A DNA stretch of 64,000 nt from Streptomyces sp. ISL-94 (GTDB lineage: Bacteria; Actinomycetota; Actinomycetes; Streptomycetales; Streptomycetaceae), in contig NZ_JAGGOZ010000039.1 of NCBI RefSeq assembly GCF_018614075.1, forward strand, positions 46,794 to 110,793. The letters are read 5' to 3'. A program made the position numbers and the translations under genes. Under the pieces are notes generated by a model. That model saw nothing but the letters and a program-made list of their open reading frames with translations, did no database searches and was not told the origin of the DNA. This document shows positions 16,957 to 25,806 of this stretch, piece by piece. Every line of letters begins with the position of its first letter. Position 1 is the stretch's first letter.

Positions 16957-18413
16957 CGGCCGCTCGAACCCTCAGGGACCGGGCCCCGTACACGCGCGCC
17001 GGAGGCAGCCCCGGCACCCACCGGGGACCCGGCCCGCACACCCGCACCCACGCCGGAGGCGACCCGTACAGCCGGCCCGGAGGCGCCCGCGTCCGCCCGT
17101 GACGGGAGGGCCCACCACGCCGCCAGGCCGATGATCACCCCGGTCAGGACGGTGGACGGGCCGCCGATGTCCGCGTAGAGGAAGTCGGTCAGCTGCCAGA
17201 CGAACAGGCCGGTCGCCACCAGGCCGCAGTCCCTGACGGAGCCGGCCGCGCCGGACGCGTACCGGCGCAGCCCCGCCACCAGCAGCGCCGCCCAGCCGCC
17301 CGCCAGCGCGGTCAGCCCGATCAGCCCCTGCTCGCTCAGGATCAGCAGGTACATGTTGTGCGGCGAGAGCAGCGGCTGGCGGAGGTACGCCTGCCCCGCG
17401 CCCGCGGTGTCGCTGCCGGAGGAGAGCCCCAGCGAGGAGTGTCCGTCTCGGTGGGCCGGGAAGCCCTTCAGCCCGACCCCCGCCGCCGGCCGCTCGCGCC
17501 ACATCGACTCGGCGGCGGCCCACATCGTGTAGCGGTCGGTCACCGACTGGTCGGGGGCGCTGGAGACCTGCGTGATGGAGGTCAGCCGCTCCGCCACCAT
17601 CTCGGAGCCGACCCCCAGGCCGCCCACCAGGACCACCCCGGCGGCGGTGAGCACGAGCAGCACCTTCAGGGCCCGCCGGATCCCGGCCAGGCTCATCACC
17701 AGCACCACCGCGCCGAGGGTGGCGATCCAGGCGCCCCGGCTGAAGGACAGCACGAGCGGCACCGCCAGCACGAGCGCCGACGTCCCGGCGATCCGCCGGA
17801 CCCGCTGCGGCAGCCCCGGCGCCAGCGCGACGGCCGTCGCCACCACCAGCCCGTACGCCACGACCGTGGCCATGCCCATGACGTCACCGGGACCGAAGGT
17901 GCCCACGGCCCGGATGTCCGCGCCCTGGTACGAGGCCCCCGTGTGGGTCGCGTACTGCACGACCCCCACCGCGCCCTGCGCCAGCGCGAGCACCACGAAG
18001 CACCCGGCGGCGATCCGGAACTCCCCCGCGTCGCGCACCAGCAGCACCACCGCCGCCGGGACCAGCACGAAGACCTGGAGGTAGCGCACGAAACCCGGCA
18101 GGGCGGCGTACGGATCCCCCGCGGTCGTCGTCGCCACCGCGAGCCCGACGGCGGGCAGGCCGAGCACGAGCACACCCAGCGGGGTGAGCTCCCGCACCCG
18201 GCCGCGCAGCGCCTGCACCGCGCAGACGAAGACCAGCAGCAGCGAGGCCGCGTCGGCCGGGCCGACCTTCCCGGAGGCGGTGGCGTCCCCGGCCGGGAGC
18301 GGGGCGAGCAGGAAGAGGACGGTCGCGGCGAGCGGGAGCAACGGCCAGTGCCTGCGCAGCAGGCCCGGCACATCGGGCCGGCGGGCCCGGTTCACGGATA
18401 CGGCAAGGCTCAT
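16953..18413 (-). CDS. O-antigen ligase / Wzy-like polymerase family membrane protein
   Basis: 486 residues with about 12 hydrophobic helices. The large periplasmic loop and Wzy_C-type segment (RQPLLSPHNMYLLILSEQGL) hold the His/Asn typical of O-antigen ligases and polymerases. Likely polymerises or transfers lipid-linked repeat units outside the membrane. ATG 18413 is preferred over a longer frame with a soluble Pro/His-rich start. It shares one base with the stop of the upstream sugar transferase (TGATG). The C-terminal ~45 residues are Ala/Gly/Arg-rich and probably disordered. Confidence 0.85.
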   Translation of the reverse strand: MSLAVSVNRARRPDVPGLLRRHWPLLPLAATVLFLLAPLPAGDATASGKVGPADAASLLLVFVCAVQALRGRVRELTPLGVLVLGLPAVGLAVATTTAGDPYAALPGFVRYLQVFVLVPAAVVLLVRDAGEFRIAAGCFVVLALAQGAVGVVQYATHTGASYQGADIRAVGTFGPGDVMGMATVVAYGLVVATAVALAPGLPQRVRRIAGTSALVLAVPLVLSFSRGAWIATLGAVVLVMSLAGIRRALKVLLVLTAAGVVLVGGLGVGSEMVAERLTSITQVSSAPDQSVTDRYTMWAAAESMWRERPAAGVGLKGFPAHRDGHSSLGLSSGSDTAGAGQAYLRQPLLSPHNMYLLILSEQGLIGLTALAGGWAALLVAGLRRYASGAAGSVRDCGLVATGLFVWQLTDFLYADIGGPSTVLTGVIIGLAAWWALPSRADAGASGPAVRVASGVGAGVRAGSPVGAGAASGARVRGPVPEGSSGR

Positions 18414-19957
18414 CAGCTGCCCCCCAGCCGGAAGCGGAAGAAGGAGGCCGCGGTGCGGGCGAGGATGCACAGGTCCTGCCACAGCGACCAGGTGTCGATG
18501 TAGTGGTTGTCGAAGCGGGCCCGGTCCTCGATGGAGGTGTCCCCGCGCAGGCCGTTGATCTGGGCCAGGCCGGTGATGCCGACGGGCATCCGGTGCCGGG
18601 CCTCGTATCCGGGGTGGACGGTGGTGAACTTGGCGACGAAGAAGGGACGTTCGGGGCGCGGGCCGACCAGGCTCATGTCACCCCGTACGACGTTCCACAG
18701 CTGCGGCAGCTCGTCCAGCGAGGACTTGCGCAGGAAGGCGCCGACGCGGCTCATCCCGCGGTCGCCGGCGACCGTCCACCGGGTGGCGGACTCGTGCTCG
18801 TCGGCGCGCAGCGTGCGGAACTTCAGCAGGGTGAAGGGGCGCCCGTACAGGCCGACCCGCTCCTGCCGGAAGATCACCCCGGGGCCGTCGCAGATCCGTA
18901 CGGCCAGCGCGCACGCGGCCATCACGGGCGCGGCGGCCACCAGCGCGACGAACGCGAGCATGGCGTCGAGGCCGCGCTTGGCCCAGCGTTCGAGGGGCCG
19001 CGCCGGGCGGGGCAGCAGCGGCTGGACGGCGTACCCCCACAGCTGGTCGTCGGGGTGCGCCACGCGCATGCCGGTGACCTTGGCGGTGCCGGCCGGGTCG
19101 GCGAGCCAGAGCCGGCAGCCGTGGTCGTGGAAGAGCCGGACCAGGGAGGCGGTGCGCTCGTCGGCCTCGGGCGGGCGGGTGAACACCGCGTGGCGCACGG
19201 AGTTCTGGATGACCGCCCGCCGGATGTCCTCGTGGGTGGCGAGCACCGGCATGGCGCCGGTGTCGGCGCCGTCGGCGGCGTGGTTCTCGACGGGCGCGGC
19301 GAGCCCGACGGGGCGCAGCCCGTACTCCGGCCGGCCGTGCAGGGCGGCGGCGACCGCGGCCGCCCCGGCGCCGGGTCCGACGACGAGGGCGGAGGCGGGG
19401 CTGCGGACGGCGGTGCGGCGGCGGAGCCGGTTGACGAATCCGCGTCCCGCGCAGGTCAGTACGACCTGCAGGCACACGGCGGTGAGCAGCACGCTCCAGC
19501 CCAGGGCCCGGCCCGGATCCACGGCGGCCACGACCGCGCCGGTCCCGCACCACAGGACGGCGGCCCGCCCGGCCAGCGCGGGCAGTTCGAGGAGGGCCGA
19601 GGGCGCCAGCCGCGGCCGGTAGAGCCCGGCCTGCGCGTGCAGCGCGGCAAGCAGGACGGCCAGGGGCGCGGCGGCGGCGCCCGGCAGGGCTCCTCCGGGC
19701 AGGGCCGTCGCGGTGAGTACGGCGGCCAGGCCGTCGGCAGTGAGCAGCGGGAGCAGCCCCGCCGTGTACCGGTGGCGGCGGCCCCGCCCTGCGCGTACGG
19801 CGGGCCGGGCCTGATCGGCCCTGGGCCCGCGCGGGGGGTGGATGGCGGTCGCGGAACGGCGGGCTCCGCTGAGTGGCGCGGGCGCGAAGGCGCTGCCGCC
19901 GGGGTGCCCCGTGCCGCCCTGCGCGGTGTGCCGGGCGGGTGCGCTGTCCATCGTCAT
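18413..19957 (-). CDS. Polyprenyl glycosylphosphotransferase (WbaP/CpsE type)
   Basis: 514 residues. Starts the glycan by moving sugar-1-phosphate to undecaprenyl phosphate. Four hydrophobic helices at ~60-160, a central Rossmann-like region (~170-300), then the catalytic domain with a membrane helix (AMLAFVALVAAAPVMAACAL), FRQERVGLYGRPFTLLKFRT, SLDELPQLWNVVRGDMSLVG and PGITGL-like (PVGITGLAQI) motifs that define the family. ATG 19957 overlaps the upstream glycosyltransferase stop (ATGA). The ~60 N-terminal residues are soluble and Pro/Ala-rich. Confidence 0.9.
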   Translation of the reverse strand: MTMDSAPARHTAQGGTGHPGGSAFAPAPLSGARRSATAIHPPRGPRADQARPAVRAGRGRRHRYTAGLLPLLTADGLAAVLTATALPGGALPGAAAAPLAVLLAALHAQAGLYRPRLAPSALLELPALAGRAAVLWCGTGAVVAAVDPGRALGWSVLLTAVCLQVVLTCAGRGFVNRLRRRTAVRSPASALVVGPGAGAAAVAAALHGRPEYGLRPVGLAAPVENHAADGADTGAMPVLATHEDIRRAVIQNSVRHAVFTRPPEADERTASLVRLFHDHGCRLWLADPAGTAKVTGMRVAHPDDQLWGYAVQPLLPRPARPLERWAKRGLDAMLAFVALVAAAPVMAACALAVRICDGPGVIFRQERVGLYGRPFTLLKFRTLRADEHESATRWTVAGDRGMSRVGAFLRKSSLDELPQLWNVVRGDMSLVGPRPERPFFVAKFTTVHPGYEARHRMPVGITGLAQINGLRGDTSIEDRARFDNHYIDTWSLWQDLCILARTAASFFRFRLGGS

Positions 19958-21141
19958 CGGCTGATGCGCTCCTGGTTCAAGGGCCGGGGCCTGCCCAGCA
20001 GTTCGTGGTACAGACCGGTGACCGCGTCCGTGGTCCGCCGCACGTCGAAGTCGGTCCGGGCGTGTTGCCTGGCCTGCTCCCCGAGTTCGGCGAGCAGCCG
20101 CGGTTCGGCCAGCAGCCGTCCCAGGGCCTTGGCCAGCGCCGTCGGGTCCTCCGGCGGTACGAGGCACAGCCGTCCCTGGCCGGGCGGCAGGCTCTCCCGC
20201 GCACCGCTGACGTCGGAGACCAGGACCGGGCGCCCGCAGGCCATGGCTTCGAGCGGGGCGAGCGCCATGCCTTCCCACCGCGACGGCAGTACAACGAGAT
20301 CGGCGGCCCGAAGCCACGGTCGGATGTCGGAGGCGGCGCCCGCGAAGAGCACCCCGGGCGGTGCGGCGCCGCGCAGCCGTTCGGTGTCGGGGCCGTCGCC
20401 GACGAGGGCCAGACGGGCGCCGGGGACGGCGCCCAGCACCTCCGGCCAGGCCTGCAGCAGGAGGTCCTGCCCCTTCTGGAGGCAGACGCGGCCCACGCAG
20501 ACGGCGAGCGGCCCGTCGCCCCGGAAGGCCGCGGGCAGCGGCAGTGCGGCGCGCGCCCGGGCCTTGTCCTGACCGGGGTCGGGGCCGCCGGGCCGGAAGT
20601 GGTCGAGGTCCACGCCGTTGCGGATCACCGACCAGCGGGCGGCGATCCCCTCGGACTCGCCGGCGCGGCGTTCGGCCTCGCTGACGCAGAGCACCCGGTC
20701 GGCCCAGCGGGCGCCGTACCTCTCCCAGCGCAGTGCGAGTGCGGCGGTGGTTCCGCCGACGGCGTCGAAGGACCAGGCGTGGGGCTGGAAGACGGTGGGT
20801 ACGGAGCCGCGCGCGGCGAGCCGGCCGGCCAGCCCGGCCTTGGCGCTGTGCGCGTGCAGGAGGTCGGGGCGGACCCGTCGGAGCAGCCGCCGGGCGCCGA
20901 TCACCTCGGCGGGCAGCCCGGGCCCGGGGGCCCGTCCGGCGCGCCAGGTGAGCACCTCGGCGCCGGCTGCGCGGGCGGCGTCGGCGAGTATGCCGCCGTC
21001 CGGGCAGCCGACGACGGCGCGCAGGCCCGCCGCGGACTGTGCGCGGACGAGGTCGACGACGACGCGGGCGACACCGCCCTCGACGGGCTGGGTGAGATGG
21101 AGGACGGTCGTGGGCTGTACGGCCCCATGCTGTGTGGGCAC
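19954..21141 (-). CDS. GT4 glycosyltransferase
   Basis: 395 residues from GTG 21141, preceded by CAGGAGACC; a longer frame from 21219 overlaps the neighbouring gene and is rejected. N-terminal acceptor domain begins VLHLTQPVEGGVARVVVDL with the Gly-rich loop; donor domain shows VGRVCLQKGQDLLL, LVGDGPD and SRWEGMALAPLEAMACG with the E(x7)E pair. Second glycosyltransferase of the exopolysaccharide operon, 20 bases after the secreted DUF3344-like gene and coupled to the sugar-transferase gene. Sugar donor unknown. Confidence 0.88.
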   Translation of the reverse strand: MPTQHGAVQPTTVLHLTQPVEGGVARVVVDLVRAQSAAGLRAVVGCPDGGILADAARAAGAEVLTWRAGRAPGPGLPAEVIGARRLLRRVRPDLLHAHSAKAGLAGRLAARGSVPTVFQPHAWSFDAVGGTTAALALRWERYGARWADRVLCVSEAERRAGESEGIAARWSVIRNGVDLDHFRPGGPDPGQDKARARAALPLPAAFRGDGPLAVCVGRVCLQKGQDLLLQAWPEVLGAVPGARLALVGDGPDTERLRGAAPPGVLFAGAASDIRPWLRAADLVVLPSRWEGMALAPLEAMACGRPVLVSDVSGARESLPPGQGRLCLVPPEDPTALAKALGRLLAEPRLLAELGEQARQHARTDFDVRRTTDAVTGLYHELLGRPRPLNQERISR

Positions 21142-21160
21142 GAGCAGTGGTCTCCTGCTT

Positions 21161-22258
21161 TCAGCGGCGCGCGTCTGTCTGAACGAAGAACACACCGAGG
21201 AAATGGCCCTGGCCTTCACCCGTGAACCTGAAACTCAGACTGCGGGCGCCGTCGGACAGGGCGGGACTCAGATCGAACACGTCAGCGTCATATCCGAGAT
21301 TGTTCATATAATCGGGTTGCCGTACGGACGCTTGATGACCGAATTCCGTGATCGTGGAATTCATGACATCATTGAAAGGATTTTCAGCATCACTGAGGCT
21401 GACCCGGCGGCCACTGTCGGCCGTCACGGTGAGTGAGTCACCGAGGGTGCCCCGGTCGCCGTCGTAGGCGACCACCCCGACCCGCCCCGCGGACCCGGCC
21501 GGGGCGTCCAGGCCGTCGAGCTCGACCAGCCCGTCACCGGTGCCCGGGCGGCCGGCGAGCCGCTCGAAGCCGTCCCACAGCGAGATCCGGCGCACCGGCT
21601 CCTGCGGGTGCTCGTAGGCGACGACCAGCGTCCAGCCGCCCCAGGCCCCCACCTCGGAGTGGCCCATGGCGATGTTCAGCTGGGCCACCGTCCACATCCC
21701 GGCGCCGCCCTTGCGCACCAGCGGGGTCACGTCGGCCGAGGCCTGATAGGCATCGCTGCCCGCGTCCGAGCGGTGGCCCATCACCGTGTCGGCGGCGACC
21801 TCCTGGTACGCGCCGCCCGGCTCGGCGACCAGCACCCGGCCGTTGTCCTCGGGCGGCTTCTGCTCGCCCACCCGCAGATTCCCGCCCCAGTAGAGCCGGG
21901 CGTACGAGACCTTCGCGCCCTGCGGGACCTTGAGTTCGGCCCGGGTGGAGTTGTAGGTGTCCGGGTCATCGTCGACCTCGCTGTAGAACATCTCGAAGTC
22001 GCCGTTCACCCCGGCCGCACCCCTTTTGACGGCGGCGCACGGCTCCGCCTCCGGGGACTCCTCCCGGCGGCAGCTGATGCCGGAGTTGGAGGCGCGCACC
22101 AGCCCGCCGTGCTGCATGGCCTGGTAGCGCTGCGTGAACGGAAGGCGGGGAAATTCTTTGGGAGCCGGTGGCGCGGCGACCGCCGCGGGAACGTTCCCGG
22201 AAAGTGCGAGGCAGGACAGCAGACCGAGCGTGCCGAGGATTCTGCGGGAGGAACCCAT
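21161..22258 (-). CDS. Secreted DUF3344-like surface protein
   Basis: 365 residues from ATG 22258 (MGSSRR, hydrophobic LGTLGLLSCLALSG, cleavage near AVAAP). The mature part is a beta-rich domain with ARLYWGGN, DVTPLVRKGGAGMWTVA and GAWGGWTLVVAYEHP, which I associate with the DUF3344 family of secreted or anchored actinobacterial and archaeal proteins. Two Cys lie at SCRREE...PCAAV. It is the first gene ahead of the exopolysaccharide operon and divergent from the chaplin locus, so a role at the hyphal surface is reasonable but unproven. Confidence 0.75.
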   Translation of the reverse strand: MGSSRRILGTLGLLSCLALSGNVPAAVAAPPAPKEFPRLPFTQRYQAMQHGGLVRASNSGISCRREESPEAEPCAAVKRGAAGVNGDFEMFYSEVDDDPDTYNSTRAELKVPQGAKVSYARLYWGGNLRVGEQKPPEDNGRVLVAEPGGAYQEVAADTVMGHRSDAGSDAYQASADVTPLVRKGGAGMWTVAQLNIAMGHSEVGAWGGWTLVVAYEHPQEPVRRISLWDGFERLAGRPGTGDGLVELDGLDAPAGSAGRVGVVAYDGDRGTLGDSLTVTADSGRRVSLSDAENPFNDVMNSTITEFGHQASVRQPDYMNNLGYDADVFDLSPALSDGARSLSFRFTGEGQGHFLGVFFVQTDARR

Positions 22259-22433
22259 GACCCTGTCACCATTTTCGATCAAGGGGACAAAACAGGAGTG
22301 AACTTTGTCAGAAATCAGGCTGGAAATCACGTCGGACTCGCCTGTACGGCCTTTTGGGCGATAGCGCGCACCCCGGAAGCGGGCGGGTCGTTATGAGGTG
22401 CACCGCTTGTTCGAACCGAAAGGAAAAACGGAG

Positions 22434-22678
22434 ATGGAGAAGATGCTGCTCCGCAGCACCACCCTGGCCGTCGCAGGCGCCGCCATGCTGATGGGCGGCG
22501 CGGGCCTCGCCTCCGCGGACGGCGGCGCGACGGCGTTGCGGCCGGGTCCCCCGGCGTCCTGAGCGGCAACCTGGTCCAGGTTCCCGTCGACATCCCGGTG
22601 AACGTGTGCGGCAACACCGTGAACATCCTCATCGGCGTGCTGAACCCCGCGTTCGGCAACACCTGCGTGAACGCCTGA
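22434..22678 (+). pseudogene. Short chaplin gene with a one-base deletion
   Basis: From ATG 22434 the frame gives MEKMLLRSTTLAVAGAA, a normal signal peptide through ASADGGATA, then runs off after 22535 and stops at 22560. The other frame downstream encodes a perfect chaplin core: SPGVLSGNLVQVPVDIPVN, VCGNTVNILIGVLNPAFG and NTCVNA, with both Cys. The total length, 245 bases, is one short of a multiple of three. Restoring one G at GCGTTGCGGCC gives GATAVAAGSPGVL as in the paralogues. Sequencing error, true pseudogene and programmed shift cannot be told apart here. Confidence 0.85.
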
Positions 22679-22796
22679 GCGTCAACCACGCCGTCCGAAA
22701 CGGCGGCATCCGAGTGAAGTCACGCAACCCCAACCGGTGGCGGGACGTTGAGACGGGTGCAGCAGTACCGGGCAATCTTGCAAAAAAGGGACGACA

Positions 22797-23207
22797 ATGA
22801 TCAAGAAGTTGATGGCCACGGCAGCGGTTGCGACCTCGGTCGTGGGCATGGGTGCCGCCATGGCGCCGCAGGCGATGGCCATCGGGAACGACGAAGGCAT
22901 CACGACCGTGAACGGCAACGGCGCCTCGCAGATCTACGGCAACCAGTCCACCTACGGCAACATGAGCCCGCAGATGGCGCTGATCCAGGGCTCCTTCAAC
23001 AAGCCCTGCATCGCCCTGCCCGCCAAGGCCAACGTGCAGTCCGTGGTCGGCCTGCTCAACATCGGTGTCCAGGACGTCCCGATCCTGTCGAACCCCCAGA
23101 ACCAGCAGTGCACCGAGAACTCCACCCAGGCCAAGGGCGACGAGGCTCTCTCGCACATCCTCGACAACATCCCGGTCCTCTCCGGCAACGTGTCCCAGGG
23201 CAGCTGA
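22797..23207 (+). CDS. Rodlin (RdlA/RdlB family)
   Basis: 136 residues: signal peptide 1-28, mature protein beginning IGNDEGITTVNGNGASQIYG. CIALPAKANVQSVVGLLN and NPQNQQCTENSTQAKGDE are diagnostic of rodlins, with two conserved Cys. Rodlins arrange chaplin fibrils into the paired rodlet layer on aerial hyphae and spores. It is close in sequence to the second copy at 26672. Unlike the divergent rdlA/rdlB pair I recall from S. coelicolor, the two copies here face the same way and are separated by chaplin genes. A hairpin terminator follows. Confidence 0.93.
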   Translation: MIKKLMATAAVATSVVGMGAAMAPQAMAIGNDEGITTVNGNGASQIYGNQSTYGNMSPQMALIQGSFNKPCIALPAKANVQSVVGLLNIGVQDVPILSNPQNQQCTENSTQAKGDEALSHILDNIPVLSGNVSQGS

Positions 23208-23223
23208 TCCGAAGGCCCGCGCC

Positions 23224-23262
23224 GGCGAGGCCGCCGCACCTCCGGGTCGCGGCGGCCTCGCC
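23224..23262 (+). terminator. Hairpin terminator after rodlin
   Basis: 14-bp perfect inverted repeat (GGCGAGGCCGCCGC and complement) with an 11-base loop, 17 bases after the rodlin stop. Confidence 0.75.
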
Positions 23263-23442
23263 GCATGTAAAGACCGGCTGCGGCCCTTCGAATAGCGGGA
23301 CAAATCCGCCGGGCACCCCGAATTTGCTCAGGGCGTTGGGGTGAATTACCGGCCGGCCGCCGAAATGCGCGGTTTCTTTTTGCCGGGCCGCTCGTTGTTA
23401 TTTCTGCAGTGGATACGCCCCTGCGGGAAGGATTGAATTCAA

Positions 23443-23679
23443 ATGAAGTACAACAAGGCAGTGGTGCTGGCCGCCGGCGCTCTGATGGCCGCGGGTGCCG
23501 CCTCCCCCGCCATGGCCGACGCGGTTGCCGAGGGCGCGGCCGTGGGTTCCCCGGGTGTCCTCTCCGGCAACCTCATCCAGGTCCCGGTGCACGTGCCCGT
23601 GAACGTCTGCGGCAACACCGTGAACATCCTCGTCGGGGTGCTGAACCCCGCGTTCGGCAACGTCTGCATCAACGACTGA
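23443..23679 (+). CDS. Short chaplin
   Basis: 78 residues. Signal peptide 1-25 ending SPAMADA, then one chaplin domain: GSPGVLSGNLIQVPVHVPVN, VCGNTVNILVGVLNPAFGNV with Cys pair (VCGN, VCIND). Short chaplins (ChpD-H type) are secreted amphipathic proteins that self-assemble to amyloid fibrils at the air-water interface and let aerial hyphae emerge. The 235-base gap upstream holds the rodlin terminator and this gene's promoter region (AT-rich TTTCTTTTTG and GTTGTTATTT stretches). A terminator hairpin follows at 23716. Confidence 0.95.
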   Translation: MKYNKAVVLAAGALMAAGAASPAMADAVAEGAAVGSPGVLSGNLIQVPVHVPVNVCGNTVNILVGVLNPAFGNVCIND

Positions 23680-23715
23680 CCCAGCGCTTGTGCCCGCAAG
23701 GGCAGACCTCCTCGG

Positions 23716-23755
23716 GGTGGCCTCGGAGTGCACGGCGGTGCACTCCGGGGCCACC
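23716..23755 (+). terminator. Hairpin terminator after short chaplin
   Basis: 17-bp stem (GGTGGCCTCGGAGTGCA with one wobble) and a 6-base loop between the chaplin stop and the long chaplin gene. Confidence 0.7.
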
Positions 23756-23800
23756 TTCGATTCAGCACCGGCGTCCGTGCCGGCAGACAGGGAAGGACCC

Positions 23801-24928
23801 ATGCGACAGGTACTGAGCCGACAGGTACTGGGCAAGGGGATGCTCACGGCGGCGGCCGCGTCGAGCCTGCTCTCGATCGCGACCGGCGCGGCCTACGCAC
23901 ACTCAGGAGCGACGGCCGAAGCCTCGCATTCGCCGGGCGTACTGGCCGGCAACAGCGTCTCGGTACCGGTCACCTTCGCCCCGAACGTGTGCGGCAACAG
24001 TGTGGACGGCGGTGCGGCGCTCAACCCCGCGATGGGGAACACGTGCGTCAATTCGACCGGTTCGCACACCGACGACGGCTACGACTACGGGCGCTACCTC
24101 AGCCCCGAGAACGCCCAGGCCTTCGAGCGCTACCTGGAAGAGCGCGACGGCCGCCACTCGGTGCCGGAGCAGCGCCAGGAGGAACCGCCCCACCAGGGCG
24201 GCTACGGCGGCCCCGGTGAGGAACACCCCGACGAGCAGTCCCCCGAGCAGTCCCGGGAACAGCCCCGGGAGGAGCCGCAGGAGGAGCCGCGGCACCAGGG
24301 CGGCGGAGACCACCAGGACGGCTACGGCGGTCCGGGCGGGGAGCAGGGCGGAGAACAGGGCGAGGAGGAGTGCGACGACCACCCCGGGTCGGCGCCGCCC
24401 CCGCCGGCCCAGCACGCGCCCCCGGCGCCGGAGCGGCCCCACCCGCAGCCGGAGCCCCGCCCGGCCCCGCTGCCCGCCCCGGCCCCGGCCCCCGTCGAGG
24501 AGGCACCCGCGCCGCCTCTGGAGGAGCAGCCCGCCCCCGCCCCGGTCGAGGAGGCACCCGTAACGCTGCCGGCCCCGTCGCCCGCGCCGGAGGCTCCCGC
24601 CCCCGTCGGGGACGACGCTCCCGCGCCCCGGCCGCCGCACGGCAGCCGGCCCGTGGAACACCCGGCGCCCGCCCCGGCCGACCAGCCCCCGGCGGCTCCC
24701 GCCGGTGACGTCCCGATCCACCTGCCCCCGGCGCGCCTCCCCGCTCCGGCGCCGGCCCCGGCTCCCGCGCCCGTCCCGGCGCAGCAGCCGCAGGCCCCCG
24801 CGCCGGCGCACGTGACCGGGCCCATGCTGGCCGAGACCGGTGCGGGACAGTCGGCGGCCGCGGCGGTCCTCGCCTCGGCCCTGATCCTGGGCGGCGCGAT
24901 TCTGTACCGGCGGTCGCGTATCGCCTGA
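23801..24928 (+). CDS. Long chaplin with one chaplin domain and LAETG sorting signal
   Basis: 375 residues from ATG 23801 (GGAAGGACCC upstream). Signal peptide ~1-34, a single chaplin domain ~42-87 (HSPGVLAGNSVSVPVTFAPN, VCGN, NTCVNS), a Glu/Gln/Gly-rich stretch ~125-195, a Pro/Ala/Glu-rich stretch ~205-335, then sortase motif LAETG at 343, a hydrophobic helix and RRSRIA. LAXTG is the motif cut by Streptomyces class E sortases. Long chaplins known from S. coelicolor (ChpA-C) carry two chaplin domains, so one domain on a very long stalk is unusual. Confidence 0.9.
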   Translation: MRQVLSRQVLGKGMLTAAAASSLLSIATGAAYAHSGATAEASHSPGVLAGNSVSVPVTFAPNVCGNSVDGGAALNPAMGNTCVNSTGSHTDDGYDYGRYLSPENAQAFERYLEERDGRHSVPEQRQEEPPHQGGYGGPGEEHPDEQSPEQSREQPREEPQEEPRHQGGGDHQDGYGGPGGEQGGEQGEEECDDHPGSAPPPPAQHAPPAPERPHPQPEPRPAPLPAPAPAPVEEAPAPPLEEQPAPAPVEEAPVTLPAPSPAPEAPAPVGDDAPAPRPPHGSRPVEHPAPAPADQPPAAPAGDVPIHLPPARLPAPAPAPAPAPVPAQQPQAPAPAHVTGPMLAETGAGQSAAAAVLASALILGGAILYRRSRIA

Positions 24929-24955
24929 CCGGTTACCGGTAATCAGAAGAAATAT

Positions 24956-24989
24956 CGGCCGGAGAATCCCTTGTCGGATTCTCCGGCCG
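24956..24989. terminator. Hairpin terminator after long chaplin
   Basis: 14-bp perfect stem (CGGCCGGAGAATCC and complement) with a 6-base loop, 27 bases after the stop. Confidence 0.8.
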
Positions 24990-25116
24990 CTGTCATGCCG
25001 CCGTTCCCCACCGCGCGAGCGCGTTTCCGTAGCGAAGGGGAATCGTTAACCAGGGCGAAAGCGGCGCGACGGTCGCCGCTGACGCCTCTGTCCACGAAAA
25101 GAAGAGGATTTCGATA

Positions 25117-25461
25117 ATGAAGCTCACGAAGGTCGCCGCTGTCGTCGCCGGATCCGTCGCCGCCCTCGGTGCCTCGGCTCCCGCCTTCGCGGCCGAGGCC
25201 CAGCCCCCGATGCCGCCCATGAGCCTGACCGGCGGGGTGACGCAGACCCTGGACTCCATGGTTCCGATCACCGACCAGCTCCCGCAGACCGTGGGCGCCG
25301 GGCTGGCCGAGCAGGGCGAGGGCGTCAACAAGGTCGTGGGCACCGTCCAGAAGCTCAACAAGGTCCGCAACGACGTCCCGGGCGAGGTGCTCAGCCTCGC
25401 CAACGGCGTCACCCAGGCCTCCCCGATGCTCGGCGGCGTGCACCTCAACGGCGGCGCCTGA
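25117..25461 (+). CDS. Small secreted protein near chaplins, unknown function
   Basis: 114 residues: signal peptide 1-25 (cleavage AFAAE), then a mature ~88-residue protein without Cys, predicted largely helical (DSMVPITDQLPQTVGAG, NKVVGTVQKLNKVRNDVP). The RBS AAGAGGATTTCGATA precedes ATG 25117. It sits alone between two terminators in the chaplin-rodlin locus. I do not recognise a family; conserved position next to chaplins suggests a cell-surface role. Confidence 0.75.
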   Translation: MKLTKVAAVVAGSVAALGASAPAFAAEAQPPMPPMSLTGGVTQTLDSMVPITDQLPQTVGAGLAEQGEGVNKVVGTVQKLNKVRNDVPGEVLSLANGVTQASPMLGGVHLNGGA

Positions 25462-25511
25462 CGGCTGAGCCCCTCCCGCGCGCCGCGCGAAGGGGCACCG
25501 GGACAGCAAAA

Positions 25512-25549
25512 ACTGTGGGCGCCACCGGCGAGGCCGGGGCGCCCACAGT
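25512..25549. terminator. Bidirectional hairpin terminator
   Basis: 12-bp perfect stem (ACTGTGGGCGCC and complement), with an AAAA tract on the left and a GC-rich loop, between two convergent genes. Confidence 0.75.
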
Positions 25550-25566
25550 CGGGTGTGCAGCCGACG

Positions 25567-25806
25567 TCAGTCGTTGATGCAGACGTTGCCGAACGCCGGG
25601 TTCAGCAGGCCGACGACGTTGACCGAGTTGCCGCACACGTTGATCGGGATGTGGATCGGGACCTGGATCAGGTTGCCGGAGAGGACACCGGGGGAACCCA
25701 CGGCCGCGCCCTTGGCCGTCGCGTCGGCGACGGCGGAGCCGGCGGCACCGGCCGCGGCGAGACCGGCGGTGGCCAGGACCAGGGCGGCCTTCTTGGCAGA
25801 GTTCAT
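25567..25806 (-). CDS. Short chaplin
   Basis: 79 residues from ATG 25806 (GAAGGTGC upstream). Signal peptide 1-27 ending AVADA, then chaplin domain GSPGVLSGNLIQVPIHIPIN, VCGNSVNVVGLLNPAFGNV, CIND. It has the shorter VNVV-GLLN hinge of ChpH/ChpE-like chaplins, against VNILVGVLN in the other copy here. Transcribed opposite to the other chaplins. Confidence 0.95.
   Translation of the reverse strand: MNSAKKAALVLATAGLAAAGAAGSAVADATAKGAAVGSPGVLSGNLIQVPIHIPINVCGNSVNVVGLLNPAFGNVCIND

Noticed and set aside
22434..22562. Possible programmed frameshift in the chaplin gene
   Set aside because: No slippery heptamer or downstream pseudoknot is evident at 22530-22541; a simple one-base loss explains the data.
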